Shown here piece after piece: positions 17,054 through 25,383 of a stretch of 64,000 nt of DNA (its first letter is position 1; each line of letters begins with the position of its first letter). The position numbers and the translations under genes were made by a program. The notes below the pieces were generated by a model. That model did not search any database and was not told the DNA's origin. It was given only the letters and a program-made list of their open reading frames with translations. This DNA comes from CBDCLY01 sp965218715 (GTDB lineage Bacteria > Bacteroidota > Bacteroidia > Flavobacteriales_E > Vicingaceae): the NCBI GenBank assembly GCA_965218715.1, contig CBDCLY010000027.1:102216-166215 (forward strand), written 5' to 3'.

Positions 17054-20000
17054 TTAATCCGTTACGATCAATTTCTTGAATTGATTGTTGAATCGTACCG
17101 TGTACAATCCTTCACTTAATCCATCAATCTCTATGGATTGTCCTGATCTTACTTGTTGTACTTCATACACCAATTTACCTTCCATGTTAAACACCTGCAA
17201 TGGACCATTTGCTATTGTTTGATCAAAGGCCACTTTGAAGTTGTTCTTCGTTGGGTTTGGATAGATGCTAAAGCTATTTGCTGCTCCTTTTGTTTCACCC
17301 AATCCGATGTAGGTTACCCTTGTACAAGAAGAAGTATCTACACAAGAGCCATTATAAATGATTACTGCAAAGTTTCCAGTGGTATCTGGTCGATATCCTC
17401 TGTTAGTTGCTCCAGCAATCATTCCTGGAACCGCCAATGCAGTGCTATCACAATTTAACCATTGATAAGCTAAGCCTGAGCTAAAGGCAAACACCGAGTC
17501 TCCTGTATTCACTACAGTTGAATCAATGTTGGTGATGATCAAGTCTAAGCTTAAAATAGAATCACACCCTGCAGCATTTGTTCTTGTTTCAAGATACAGC
17601 CCACTTTGTGTGTAAGTCTGGCCATTCTCTGCCCAAGTATAACTATCACATGCCGCAGCCACTGTTGTGTCATTGCTAGAGTTGTTGATCAATAAATCCA
17701 GCTGAATAATTGAGTCACATCCTGCCACATTACTTAAGGTGTCGTAGTAGCTTCCTGTGCTCATCAGAGTGTCTCCAGTGTTTGTCCACACATACACATC
17801 ACAAGCCGTATCGTTTACCACTGTTAATGAAGGATTGATGATCGTTAAGTCTAACCAAATCACAGAATCACATCCCGCTGCATTGCTAATGGTGTCTGAA
17901 TAATTTCCAGAGGCAGTAAGCGTATCTCCTGTAATTGCCCAGATGTAAGAATCACAAGCACTGGCTGTAAAGAGCGTATCGCTGCTATTTTTAACCAATA
18001 GGTTTAATGTAATGATAGAATCACATCCAGCCATGGTACTTAAAGTATCTGAATACAATCCAGTCATTGTTAAAGTATCTCCTCCAGCAGAAATCGTCCA
18101 GTCACAAACAGTATCTGTTAGCTGAGTAATTGCTGTATTGCTTAGTGTTAAGTTTAAAGTCATCAAAGAATCACATCCAACTCCATTAGCAATGGTATCT
18201 AAATACGTTCCTGAACTCCTTAAGGTATCTCCACCCCAGAAATAGAAACCAGCATCACAAACCAAAATTGTTGCAGATGAACTAGAGCTATTGTTGATGC
18301 TTAGGCTCAAGGTAACAATAGAGTCACAACCGGCTGCATTTTGAACAGTATCAATGTAGGTGCCTGAAGTGGTGTAGTTCATTCCATTGCTCATCCAAGT
18401 GTAAGAATCACAAGCAGTAACAGACATGCTGCCCGTTAAAATTGCTGGCTGAGTAATCAAACGATTATCAGTATCTGAACAGCCATTGGCATCAGTAACA
18501 GTAACGGTATAAGTTCCTGCAGATAATCCGCCTACGCTAGCACTTGTTCCGCCATTGCTCCATATGTAAGTATAAGGAGCAGTTCCGCCAACAGTAATTA
18601 CGCTAATTGCTCCATCAGATCCACCAAAACAAGTAACATGACTATCCAATTGCGATATCGCATTTAATGCTCCAGGTTCAGTAATGACCACTGTGTTGCT
18701 ATTAGAACAAGCATTGGCATCTGTAATGCTTACTGTATATGTTCCTGCTACAACTCCAGTTATGCTCGCTGTTGTGGCGGCATTTGACCAAAGATAGGTG
18801 TAAGGAGCTGTTCCTCCACTTGCGCTTGCACTTGCTCCACCATCGCTTAAGCCATTACAAGAGATGTTGCTATCGACAACAGCAGATGAAACTAAGGCAG
18901 CAACCTGACCAACAGTAGCAGAATCTGAAATTGCACAACCTGTTGAATTGGTCAATGTGAAATAATAAGTTCCAGCACTCAAGCCTGTAATGCTTGATGT
19001 AGTATCACCAGTAGACCATAAATAATTAAAATAAGAACTAGTGAAACCAATGCTTCCATCGCTTCCTCCGAAACAAGAAACATCTATAACAGTATCGTTT
19101 ACAACTAGAGGTGCTGGGTCTGCAATGCTAACAGAATCTACAAAAAGACATCCTAAACCATCTGTAACGCTCAGGTAATGTGTTCCTGCCGCTAAACCAG
19201 TTGCAGAATTGCTAGTGCTTCCATTCGACCAAGAATAAGAATAAGGGTCAGAACTTGGAGTACAGAAGCTAAACACTGTGTTTGGCCGATTTGCACTTGT
19301 ACCTGTAACAGATGAAACATTTGAACAAACTGTAGAAATGTCTGCTCGATAATACCTTACTGAGTTAAAAGCAGATGTAGTATATTTTATTGCTGAATTG
19401 TTGGTAAAGCCAGAATTATTAAAGCAAATTTCAACCACTAAGTTATCCGTTCCATTCCAGATGTAAGGGTTGCTCAAAGTATGTACATTTTGCCCAACAA
19501 CAACAGTATGTGTCACCGGGGCCAATGCTAAACTTAAACCAGTTTTCCAAGTATCTGCAGAAGTATCTGGGGTGCATCCCATTGAAATGGTAAAATTGGA
19601 GTAGGTACTAGTTCCAACTATGGATGCAACATCAAAAGCAATGGAGTTAATCATGCTTGACCCAGTCATTCCCATAGCATTTAACTCAGACGCTCTGTAA
19701 ATGATTTGATGTTTTGCTCCCCAATACCAATTCCCATAAATGGCCGGGTAACCCGTATTTGAATTTACCAAAGTATCTGTTCCTAAACTAGCGGAATTTG
19801 ATGGGCCGGCGCAAGAAAACCCAGTACCATCGGTACATCCACCTAACAATAATGGTGTTGCTCCATTTGCACTATCCAAGACGATGCTACCATCGCTTCC
19901 ACCCAAACAAGATGGACTATTTGCTGTGAAATAAGTGATTAAATCAGAGTTTCCTGTAATGGTATGCATTAATGTATCACTTGCTCCAGCACCATCACTT

Positions 20001-20809
20001 ACGGTAACAGTATATGTTCCAGCGACTAAGCCGTTTACAGTGGAAGAAGTATCACCAGTTGACCAGTTATAGGTAATAGGCGGGCTAGCAAATGAAGTGC
20101 TTACAGAAATGCTTCCGCTATTGTCGCCAAAACAATTCAAATTAGCAGTTGCAGCGGAAATATTTGCTGAAAAAACAGTTTGAAAAATAGAAACATCATC
20201 GATAGCTATATCGTGTTGAAAGCTAGTGGTTGCATTGTGGCCTCTAAACCGAAATTGAACTGTGTCTCCAGTATATGCACCAACATCAATTGTTCTTTCT
20301 ATCCAAGTATCGGTTGTGCTTAAGGTCGCAAATGAGTCAATTGCCAATATCCATGATGTTCCATCATAAATATCTAAAAGCATGTAATTTCCTGGATTAG
20401 AACTGGTTCGACTATGCGCCCAATAATTAAATGCTACACCAGTAGTAATTCCTGTCAAGTTGATTTGAGGACTCAAAAGTGTAACGTCTGTATTGTTTCC
20501 CCAACCATCTTCTACAAACAAATACGCGCCTCCATTTCCAGAATGGTCAGTTGTTGGTCCAGTATTGGATGAACCAGTACCTGTAGTTCTTCCGTACCAA
20601 TCTTGGTTGGCTGCATCGGCCTGCTCATTTACCCAATCATTGTAAAAAACACCACCTGTGGCTACAGGAAATGGTTCAGAACCTGGTCCAAATGTGGAGT
20701 TATCAACTGCCGCCGAATCAAAATTGGTAGCATAAGGAAGGGTGTAAACTTGACTGTGAACCGAAAAGCTAAATAGCAATACGGCAATAAAAGGTAGTAA
20801 TCGTTTCAT
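17054..20809 (-). CDS. large T9SS cargo protein with SprB repeats and Cys-containing tandem repeats
   Basis: The 1251-residue protein begins with a signal peptide (1-20, MKRLLPFIAVLLFSFSVHSQ), then a MAM/concanavalin-like domain (about 21-212, ending IAIDDVSIF). SprB-type repeats (CFGGSDGSI...GGTAPYTYLWS...GTYTVTVTDANGC) occupy about 222-290, 300-565 (split, see separate entry), 576-640, 648-712 and 723-790. Six repeats with paired Cys follow (796-1096). A type A T9SS sorting domain (about 1178-1251, SIYPNPTKNNFKV to the end LIVTD) directs export through the outer membrane and surface anchoring. Start at 20809 is chosen because the signal peptide begins there and any longer frame would run through the upstream terminator. 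SprB-like proteins serve gliding or adhesion; the role here is inferred. Confidence 0.88.
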   Translation of the reverse strand: MKRLLPFIAVLLFSFSVHSQVYTLPYATNFDSAAVDNSTFGPGSEPFPVATGGVFYNDWVNEQADAANQDWYGRTTGTGSSNTGPTTDHSGNGGAYLFVEDGWGNNTDVTLLSPQINLTGITTGVAFNYWAHSRTSSNPGNYMLLDIYDGTSWILAIDSFATLSTTDTWIERTIDVGAYTGDTVQFRFRGHNATTSFQHDIAIDDVSIFQTVFSANISAATANLNCFGDNSGSISVSTSFASPPITYNWSTGDTSSTVNGLVAGTYTVTVSDGAGASDTLMHTITGNSDLITYFTANSPSCLGGSDGSIVLDSANGATPLLLGGCTDGTGFSCAGPSNSASLGTDTLVNSNTGYPAIYGNWYWGAKHQIIYRASELNAMGMTGSSMINSIAFDVASIVGTSTYSNFTISMGCTPDTSADTWKTGLSLALAPVTHTVVVGQNVHTLSNPYIWNGTDNLVVEICFNNSGFTNNSAIKYTTSAFNSVRYYRADISTVCSNVSSVTGTSANRPNTVFSFCTPSSDPYSYSWSNGSTSNSATGLAAGTHYLSVTDGLGCLFVDSVSIADPAPLVVNDTVIDVSCFGGSDGSIGFTSSYFNYLWSTGDTTSSITGLSAGTYYFTLTNSTGCAISDSATVGQVAALVSSAVVDSNISCNGLSDGGASASASGGTAPYTYLWSNAATTASITGVVAGTYTVSITDANACSNSNTVVITEPGALNAISQLDSHVTCFGGSDGAISVITVGGTAPYTYIWSNGGTSASVGGLSAGTYTVTVTDANGCSDTDNRLITQPAILTGSMSVTACDSYTWMSNGMNYTTSGTYIDTVQNAAGCDSIVTLSLSINNSSSSSATILVCDAGFYFWGGDTLRSSGTYLDTIANGVGCDSLMTLNLTLSNTAITQLTDTVCDWTISAGGDTLTMTGLYSDTLSTMAGCDSIITLNLLVKNSSDTLFTASACDSYIWAITGDTLTASGNYSDTISNAAGCDSVIWLDLTIINPSLTVVNDTACDVYVWTNTGDTLMSTGSYYDTLSNVAGCDSIIQLDLLINNSSNDTTVAAACDSYTWAENGQTYTQSGLYLETRTNAAGCDSILSLDLIITNIDSTVVNTGDSVFAFSSGLAYQWLNCDSTALAVPGMIAGATNRGYRPDTTGNFAVIIYNGSCVDTSSCTRVTYIGLGETKGAANSFSIYPNPTKNNFKVAFDQTIANGPLQVFNMEGKLVYEVQQVRSGQSIEIDGLSEGLYTVRFNNQFKKLIVTD
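17522..18424 (-). repeat. six tandem ~49-residue coding repeats with paired cysteines
   Basis: Within the SprB-repeat protein, residues 796-1096 form six units of about 49 residues (about 147 bases). Each has an early Cys (ACDSYTW, VCDAGFYFW, VCDWTI, ACDSYIW, ACDVYVW, ACDSYTW), a middle SGTYxDT-like strand and a late AGCDSIxxLxL strand. The two Cys could form one disulphide per unit, giving a stiff stalk between the SprB repeats and the sorting domain. Confidence 0.85.
19259..19858 (-). other. ~200-residue domain nested inside an SprB repeat
   Basis: Residues 318-517 of the large cargo protein interrupt an SprB repeat. Its first half (PSCLGGSDGSIVLDSANGAT) stops at about 317 and its second half (DPYSYSWSNGSTSNSATGLA) resumes at about 521. 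The insert is strand-rich, contains several Cys (GCTDGTGFSC, GCTPDT, EICFNN, STVCSN), a YWGAKHQIIYRASEL segment and WKTGLSLALAPVTHTVVV. I recognise no named family with certainty; similar stretches accompany surface proteins of this phylum. Confidence 0.7.
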
Positions 20810-20891
20810 AGGATTGTGATAAGAGTAAAGATCTATTCCGTTCAAACAGCAAAATACGCTAAAAAATGTTAAAAAGGACCTAAGTAGAACC

Positions 20892-20932
20892 AAAAAACCC
20901 GAGTAACAATCCTTTAGAATTGCACTCGGGTT
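20892..20932 (-). terminator. terminator of the DUF3078/MscS transcript
   Basis: Minus-strand hairpin with arms AACCCGAGT and ACTCGGGTT, a partly paired inner CAAT/ATTG, then a run of T after the stem. It lies between the DUF3078 stop (20952) and the SprB-repeat gene start (20809), so the two are separate transcripts. Confidence 0.8.
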
Positions 20933-20951
20933 CATTAGATATTATAGTGTT

Positions 20952-21944
20952 TTAGTTTTTCTTCGCTCCAAATTGGTATTGGAATCCTATTGCAAGAACA
21001 TATTTAAATTGTGTTCTAGGTCCAATTACAGGATTTCCATTGTTATCAATCTTAGCGGTACCATCAGATTTAGTTTCTAAAATATCGATGTCGTTATCGT
21101 AAATTAAGGAAGTACTAATTGTGGTGGTAATCGACTTGGTTACTTTCATGCTTAACAAGTTATCCCAGTTCACATCGATGTTTTGTGGTTCTTCAGAATA
21201 ATTAGAAAACAAATCAAGATTAGTTTGAAAGGTGATGTTTTCCTTCAAGTCTTTTTTGTACATCATTCTTAAATATCCACCGACTTCTAGTCTTGAGGTT
21301 TCACCATCTTTTGTTTTATTTCCTAAGGCGTCGTATTCTGCAGCCTCAACCCCAAAAGCACCAGCATCAGCTAGGTTTTGAAGACTTACAATAGTCATCT
21401 TTGCCGTTACAGGAGAAATGAATACTGTAAAATTATCATTGGGTTTGTAGTCCATTCCAATCGCACCAAGCAAGTATCCTGGAGCCATGAATTCTGATAT
21501 TTTATTGAGCTCTGTAACATCACTATAACCTGGAGTAAACTGCGACTTAAAATTCAATAAAGCTGCGTAATACCAGTTCTTTGTTGCCTTTTGTCCATAC
21601 TTAGAGTTGAACAAGATTCTGTCGTCAGACTTGATCCAATCTGCAACTCCTTGTTTTACCTCTCCGTAACCTAAAGTTAAATTGTTATCCCAAGCTGAAT
21701 TGCCTTTTTTGTAATTGGCAAAAAGATCCATTAATCCATTTACAGAAACAGAACTTTGTCCACCAGCGGCCCAGTTGGTTAATGAAACTTGTGAAAAGTT
21801 TAGTCCGAACACTCCACCAGTTTTCCACCCTTGGGTAGTATCTGCGTTTTGTGATTTTAAAGATTTTTCTGCCTCAGTTGTTTGAGCTTTGGAGCCGTTC
21901 CAACTGATTAATGCAATTGCAGAAATGATAATTGCTTTTTTCAT
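20952..21944 (-). CDS. DUF3078 family outer-membrane protein
   Basis: The 330-residue protein has a signal peptide (1-20, ending NGSKAQ) and the family hallmark near the mature N-terminus: GWKTGGVFGLNFSQVSLTNW followed by AAGGQSSVSVNGL and a series of amphipathic strands (FNSKYGQKATKNWYYAALLN, FKYVLAIGFQYQFG at the end). DUF3078 proteins are Bacteroidota outer-membrane beta-barrels of unknown function. It follows the MscS gene by 23 bases on the same strand, so the pair is probably one transcript, and a terminator lies directly after it. Confidence 0.88.
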   Translation of the reverse strand: MKKAIIISAIALISWNGSKAQTTEAEKSLKSQNADTTQGWKTGGVFGLNFSQVSLTNWAAGGQSSVSVNGLMDLFANYKKGNSAWDNNLTLGYGEVKQGVADWIKSDDRILFNSKYGQKATKNWYYAALLNFKSQFTPGYSDVTELNKISEFMAPGYLLGAIGMDYKPNDNFTVFISPVTAKMTIVSLQNLADAGAFGVEAAEYDALGNKTKDGETSRLEVGGYLRMMYKKDLKENITFQTNLDLFSNYSEEPQNIDVNWDNLLSMKVTKSITTTISTSLIYDNDIDILETKSDGTAKIDNNGNPVIGPRTQFKYVLAIGFQYQFGAKKN

Positions 21945-21967
21945 TTTACTATTAATTATTTGTTGTT

Positions 21968-22786
21968 TTATGCTTGTTTGTGAACGTGTACATCCATTTG
22001 TGGGAAAGGAATGTTAATGCCTTCTTTATTGAATTCATTGTATACAGTTTCCATGGTTTCCATGTAAACGCCCCAATAATCATCTCCCTTAACCCAAACT
22101 CTGGTAGCTAGATTTACAGAACTATCTGCCAATTCTGCTACTTGAATAAAAATTTCCTTTCCAGGCAATAAGCGACTTTCTTTTTCTAAAATCCCTTTTA
22201 ATATTGTTCTTGCCTTTTCTACATCATCTCCGTAACCAATACCAAAAGTCCAATCAACTCTTCTTGTTTCTTCAGTAGAATAATTAATTAAAGACCCAGT
22301 TGATAAGCCACCATTAGGAATAAAAACAGTTTTATTGTCTGGCGTCTTAAGAATAGTATTGAATATCTGGATAGCATGAACCACTCCAGTATACCCTTGT
22401 GCTTCAATAAAATCACCAACCTTAATTGGCTTTAATATTAAGATGATTACTCCACCAGCAAAATTTTGTAAGGTTCCTGATAGCGCCATACCAACTGCCA
22501 AACCTGCGGCACCTAAAATGGCTACAAATGAAGTCATTGCAATTCCAAGCATCGACATCACAGAAATGACCAACATTACCTTTAATAATGCCCCAATTAA
22601 ACTTTTTAGAAAAGGAGTTAAGGAAGGATCTAAATCTCTTTTTGCGAATCCTTTTGAAACGCCTTTCATGATTAATTTTATCACCCAAAGTCCAACAATT
22701 AAAGTAATTATTGCTCCTACTAGTTTAGGGCCATATGCCCAAATGAAATCTTCTATTTGTGTTGACAAGTTGCTTATCGTTTCCAT
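21968..22786 (-). CDS. small-conductance mechanosensitive channel (MscS family)
   Basis: The 272-residue protein has three transmembrane helices, with the pore-lining third helix rich in Gly/Ala (AILGAAGLAVGMALSGTLQN, then FAGGVIILILKPIKVGDFIE), followed by the cytoplasmic beta and alpha/beta domains (VHAIQIFNTILKTPDNKTVF, FPQMDVHV). It is the size of E. coli MscS (286). It opens under membrane tension to release solutes on osmotic downshock. ATG at 22786 is preferred over a start 45 bases upstream because the added residues are not family-like and the shorter form starts with a normal short N-terminus. Confidence 0.93.
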   Translation of the reverse strand: METISNLSTQIEDFIWAYGPKLVGAIITLIVGLWVIKLIMKGVSKGFAKRDLDPSLTPFLKSLIGALLKVMLVISVMSMLGIAMTSFVAILGAAGLAVGMALSGTLQNFAGGVIILILKPIKVGDFIEAQGYTGVVHAIQIFNTILKTPDNKTVFIPNGGLSTGSLINYSTEETRRVDWTFGIGYGDDVEKARTILKGILEKESRLLPGKEIFIQVAELADSSVNLATRVWVKGDDYWGVYMETMETVYNEFNKEGINIPFPQMDVHVHKQA

Positions 22787-22872
22787 CGTCTTTATTTTTA
22801 ATTTAGTCGGCAATATTACGAGTTTAATCAACTATAGTTTCAAATCTTTGTTATTATAAAAAAGGGAATAAA

Positions 22873-24120
22873 ATGAACAAGAATATTTTCATCATCATTG
22901 CGCTAATTCTCTTTCTATTAATCGATTGGTATGCTTTCCAACTTTTAAAAGCTAGCTTAGTTGGAATAGGGGAAAATTTCAGCAAAATCATCAAATGGAT
23001 TTACCTTGGATTTGTTGCTTTAACCTGGATTGCCTTCTTATTTTATCATTATGGAGATCCTGACCTTTTAGGGAAACATGGAAGAATATTCATTATGACT
23101 GGAGTTTTCATCACCTACTTCTCAAAATTTATTTTTGTGCTTTTTGCCATAGTTGATGACATCATTAGATTGTTTAAATGGATCATTCAAAAGGCATCTT
23201 CTAGCAATGAGGCGATTAGCGCAGAAGGAATATCCAGATCTAGCTTTATTGCAAGATTGGGTTTATTGGCCGCAGCGGCTCCTGTTCTTTCCATGACTTG
23301 GGGTATTTTTTCTGGCGCTCATGATTATCGAGTTCGAAGATTGAATGTGCCAATCAAAAATTTACCAAAAGGACTCCAGGGCTTAAAAATTGCACAAGTT
23401 TCAGACATTCATGCGGGAAGTTTTTGGGACAAGATTGCCGTTAAACGAGGAATCAACATGATTGCAGAAGAAGATGCCGACTTGCTTTTGTTTACTGGCG
23501 ACTTGGTCAATAACAAGGCCAGTGAAATGTACGATTGGGGAACAGAGTTCGGCAGCCTAAAACCCAAACATGGAGTGTTTTCTGTTTTGGGAAACCATGA
23601 TTATGGCGATTACGTTTCTTGGGAAAGCCCCGAAGCAAAGGCTGCGAATTTTCAAGAACTAATCGACACCCATGCAGGAATGAACTGGGATTTATTGAGA
23701 AACGAAAACCGAGTCCTGAAAATAAATGATGAAGAGTTGGCCATAGTGGGAGTAGAGAATTGGAGCGCAAAAGGCCGCTTTCCTAGTCATGGTGACTTAG
23801 ACAAAGCCATGGAAGGAATTAAAAAAGAAACGCCAACCATTTTGCTTTCCCACGACCCTAGCCATTGGAAAGCGGAAGTAATTGAACGTTTTAAATCCAT
23901 CGACATCACTTTATCTGGGCATACGCACGGAATGCAATTTGGTGTAGAAATTCCAGGTTTTAAATGGAGCCCAGTTCAATACTTGTATAAAGAATGGGCC
24001 GGCTTGTATAAAGAGAAAGATCAAAAATTGTATGTCAATAGAGGGTTTGGCTATTTAGGATACCCAGGAAGAGTAGGAATAAGTCCGGAGATTACCATTT
24101 TGACATTAGTTTCAGCATAG
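22873..24120 (+). CDS. membrane-anchored metallophosphoesterase
   Basis: The 415-residue protein has three N-terminal membrane helices (about 5-25, 40-60, 72-100), a fourth hydrophobic stretch (about 127-147) and a calcineurin-like phosphoesterase domain (about 170-412). The metal site motifs are all present: VSDIHAG (Asp178, His180), FTGDLVNN, LGNHDYGD, LLSHDPSHW and LSGHTHGMQFG. The layout matches YaeI-type phosphodiesterases. The substrate is unknown; lipid or nucleotide phosphoesters are possible. It is divergent from the MscS gene with an 86-base gap. Confidence 0.9.
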   Translation: MNKNIFIIIALILFLLIDWYAFQLLKASLVGIGENFSKIIKWIYLGFVALTWIAFLFYHYGDPDLLGKHGRIFIMTGVFITYFSKFIFVLFAIVDDIIRLFKWIIQKASSSNEAISAEGISRSSFIARLGLLAAAAPVLSMTWGIFSGAHDYRVRRLNVPIKNLPKGLQGLKIAQVSDIHAGSFWDKIAVKRGINMIAEEDADLLLFTGDLVNNKASEMYDWGTEFGSLKPKHGVFSVLGNHDYGDYVSWESPEAKAANFQELIDTHAGMNWDLLRNENRVLKINDEELAIVGVENWSAKGRFPSHGDLDKAMEGIKKETPTILLSHDPSHWKAEVIERFKSIDITLSGHTHGMQFGVEIPGFKWSPVQYLYKEWAGLYKEKDQKLYVNRGFGYLGYPGRVGISPEITILTLVSA

Positions 24121-24172
24121 TTCTTCAGATTAGTTATATTTGGTAACCATAGAACCATTCTTTCAAAACAAC

Positions 24173-24532
24173 ATGAAATACCTACTCACTCTGCTCACGA
24201 TGAGCTTACTGGTGGCCTGCTATTCTGAAAATGAAGAAGAGCTTTTTCCAGAACCACCCGCAATAACAGACTCCACTGTAGTCTCTTTTCAAATGGATGT
24301 ATTGCCCATTATTCAGCAAAATTGCACCAATAATGGTTGTCACGTACCGAATGGTTCTGGACCGGGATTTTTAAGAAATTACATGGAGATAAAAGGCATG
24401 CAAGTCAACGGTGGAAAGCTAAAAAACAGGGCGGTTACCCTTAGAAATATGCCTTCTCCAAATGGAATTGCATCAGATGATCAAGTGAATAAACTAGCCA
24501 CCTGGATAGAAAGAGGAATGCCAAACAACTAA
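24173..24532 (+). CDS. heme-binding lipoprotein with CX4CH motif
   Basis: The 119-residue protein has a lipoprotein signal (lipobox LVAC, lipidated Cys16) and one cytochrome c-like site, Cys51-Thr-Asn-Asn-Gly-Cys56-His57. The spacing is four residues rather than two. The surrounding text (VLPIIQQNCTNNGCHVPNG ... NKLATWIERGMPNN) resembles the cytochrome c-like domains with a final W-I-E/D-x-G-A/M segment found in many Bacteroidota. It probably carries electrons at the outer face of a membrane. ATG at 24173 is chosen because the lipobox signal starts there. A perfect -7 box (TATATTTG, 24135-24142) lies upstream. The DUF5777 gene follows after three bases. Confidence 0.75.
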   Translation: MKYLLTLLTMSLLVACYSENEEELFPEPPAITDSTVVSFQMDVLPIIQQNCTNNGCHVPNGSGPGFLRNYMEIKGMQVNGGKLKNRAVTLRNMPSPNGIASDDQVNKLATWIERGMPNN

Positions 24533-24535
24533 GCG

Positions 24536-25381
24536 ATGAAAAAAACATTATTATTGATAGGAATATTCGCTTGCTTGAACCTGAGTGCTCAAGACAAGGG
24601 AGAAAAAGTAGCCCAAACCTTTAAAGACACAAGGGTTGTTAATGGACATTCTGTTGAGACCAACAAAGAAGGTCAAATGAAGTTCATTATCTCTCACCGT
24701 TTTGGTGAAATCAATGGAGGCATCAAGCAATTTTGGGGATTAGATAATTCTACCATTCGGATGGGATTGGATTATGGAATCAACGATTGGCTAGACGTTG
24801 GAATTGGAAGAAGTTCTTATCAAAAAACAGTTGACGGTTTTGTGAAGGCAAGAATTCTACATCAGAGAGAAGGAAATGGCCCCATTGTAAGCATCACAGG
24901 AACCAGTTCTGCAGCAGTAAGAACAGAAGAAAACTTAGACCCATTAAGAGAAGACATCCAAAGAACCAGGTGGACCTATACCAATCAATTGTTAATCGCT
25001 AGAAAATTCAATGATAATTTATCTATACAATTGATGCCAACACATGTGCATAGAAATTTGGTAAAAACCAAAGAGGAGAAAAATGATTTGATGGCAATTG
25101 GCGCAGCAGGTAAAATGCAATTGACCAAAACGCTATCCTTTAAAGGAGAGTACTATTATGTTCTACCAGATCAATTGAGTGACATTCATACCAATGCCCT
25201 TTCATTAGGATTTGACATAGAAACCAAACACCATGTTTTTCAATTACACGTTTCTAACTCAAGAGGAATGATAGAGAAATTCTTTATTGGAGAAACCTTC
25301 GGGAAATGGGAAGATGGAGACATCATGTTTGGCTTTAACATTACTCGAGACTTTCAGGTTAAGGGTAGAAAATACAAATAG
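24536..25381 (+). CDS. DUF5777 family beta-barrel protein
   Basis: The 281-residue protein has a signal peptide (1-19, ending NLSAQ) and the DUF5777 pattern: TFKDTRVVNGHSVETNKEG, then FIISHRFGEINGGIKQFWGL, DYGINDWLDVGIGRSSYQKT and a run of strands ending FGFNITRDFQVKGRK. The family is a predicted outer-membrane barrel, usually next to c-type cytochrome genes. Here it is flanked by a heme lipoprotein and a diheme cytochrome with gaps of three and two bases, so the three form one operon. It may provide an outer-membrane housing for electron carriers; that is inference. Confidence 0.85.
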   Translation: MKKTLLLIGIFACLNLSAQDKGEKVAQTFKDTRVVNGHSVETNKEGQMKFIISHRFGEINGGIKQFWGLDNSTIRMGLDYGINDWLDVGIGRSSYQKTVDGFVKARILHQREGNGPIVSITGTSSAAVRTEENLDPLREDIQRTRWTYTNQLLIARKFNDNLSIQLMPTHVHRNLVKTKEEKNDLMAIGAAGKMQLTKTLSFKGEYYYVLPDQLSDIHTNALSLGFDIETKHHVFQLHVSNSRGMIEKFFIGETFGKWEDGDIMFGFNITRDFQVKGRKYK

Positions 25382-25383
25382 GC

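Noticed and set aside
17522..18424. Regularly spaced DNA repeats resembling a CRISPR or satellite array
   Set aside because: The repeats are coding, in phase, about 147 bases long and diverged at DNA level; they form protein repeats in a T9SS cargo gene.
20810..20935. N-terminal extension of the SprB-repeat protein by 42 residues
   Set aside because: The signal peptide starts at 20809, and the extension would run through the upstream terminator hairpin.
22443..22859. Plus-strand frame opposite the MscS gene
   Set aside because: The minus strand encodes the clear MscS pore motif; the plus frame is its shadow.
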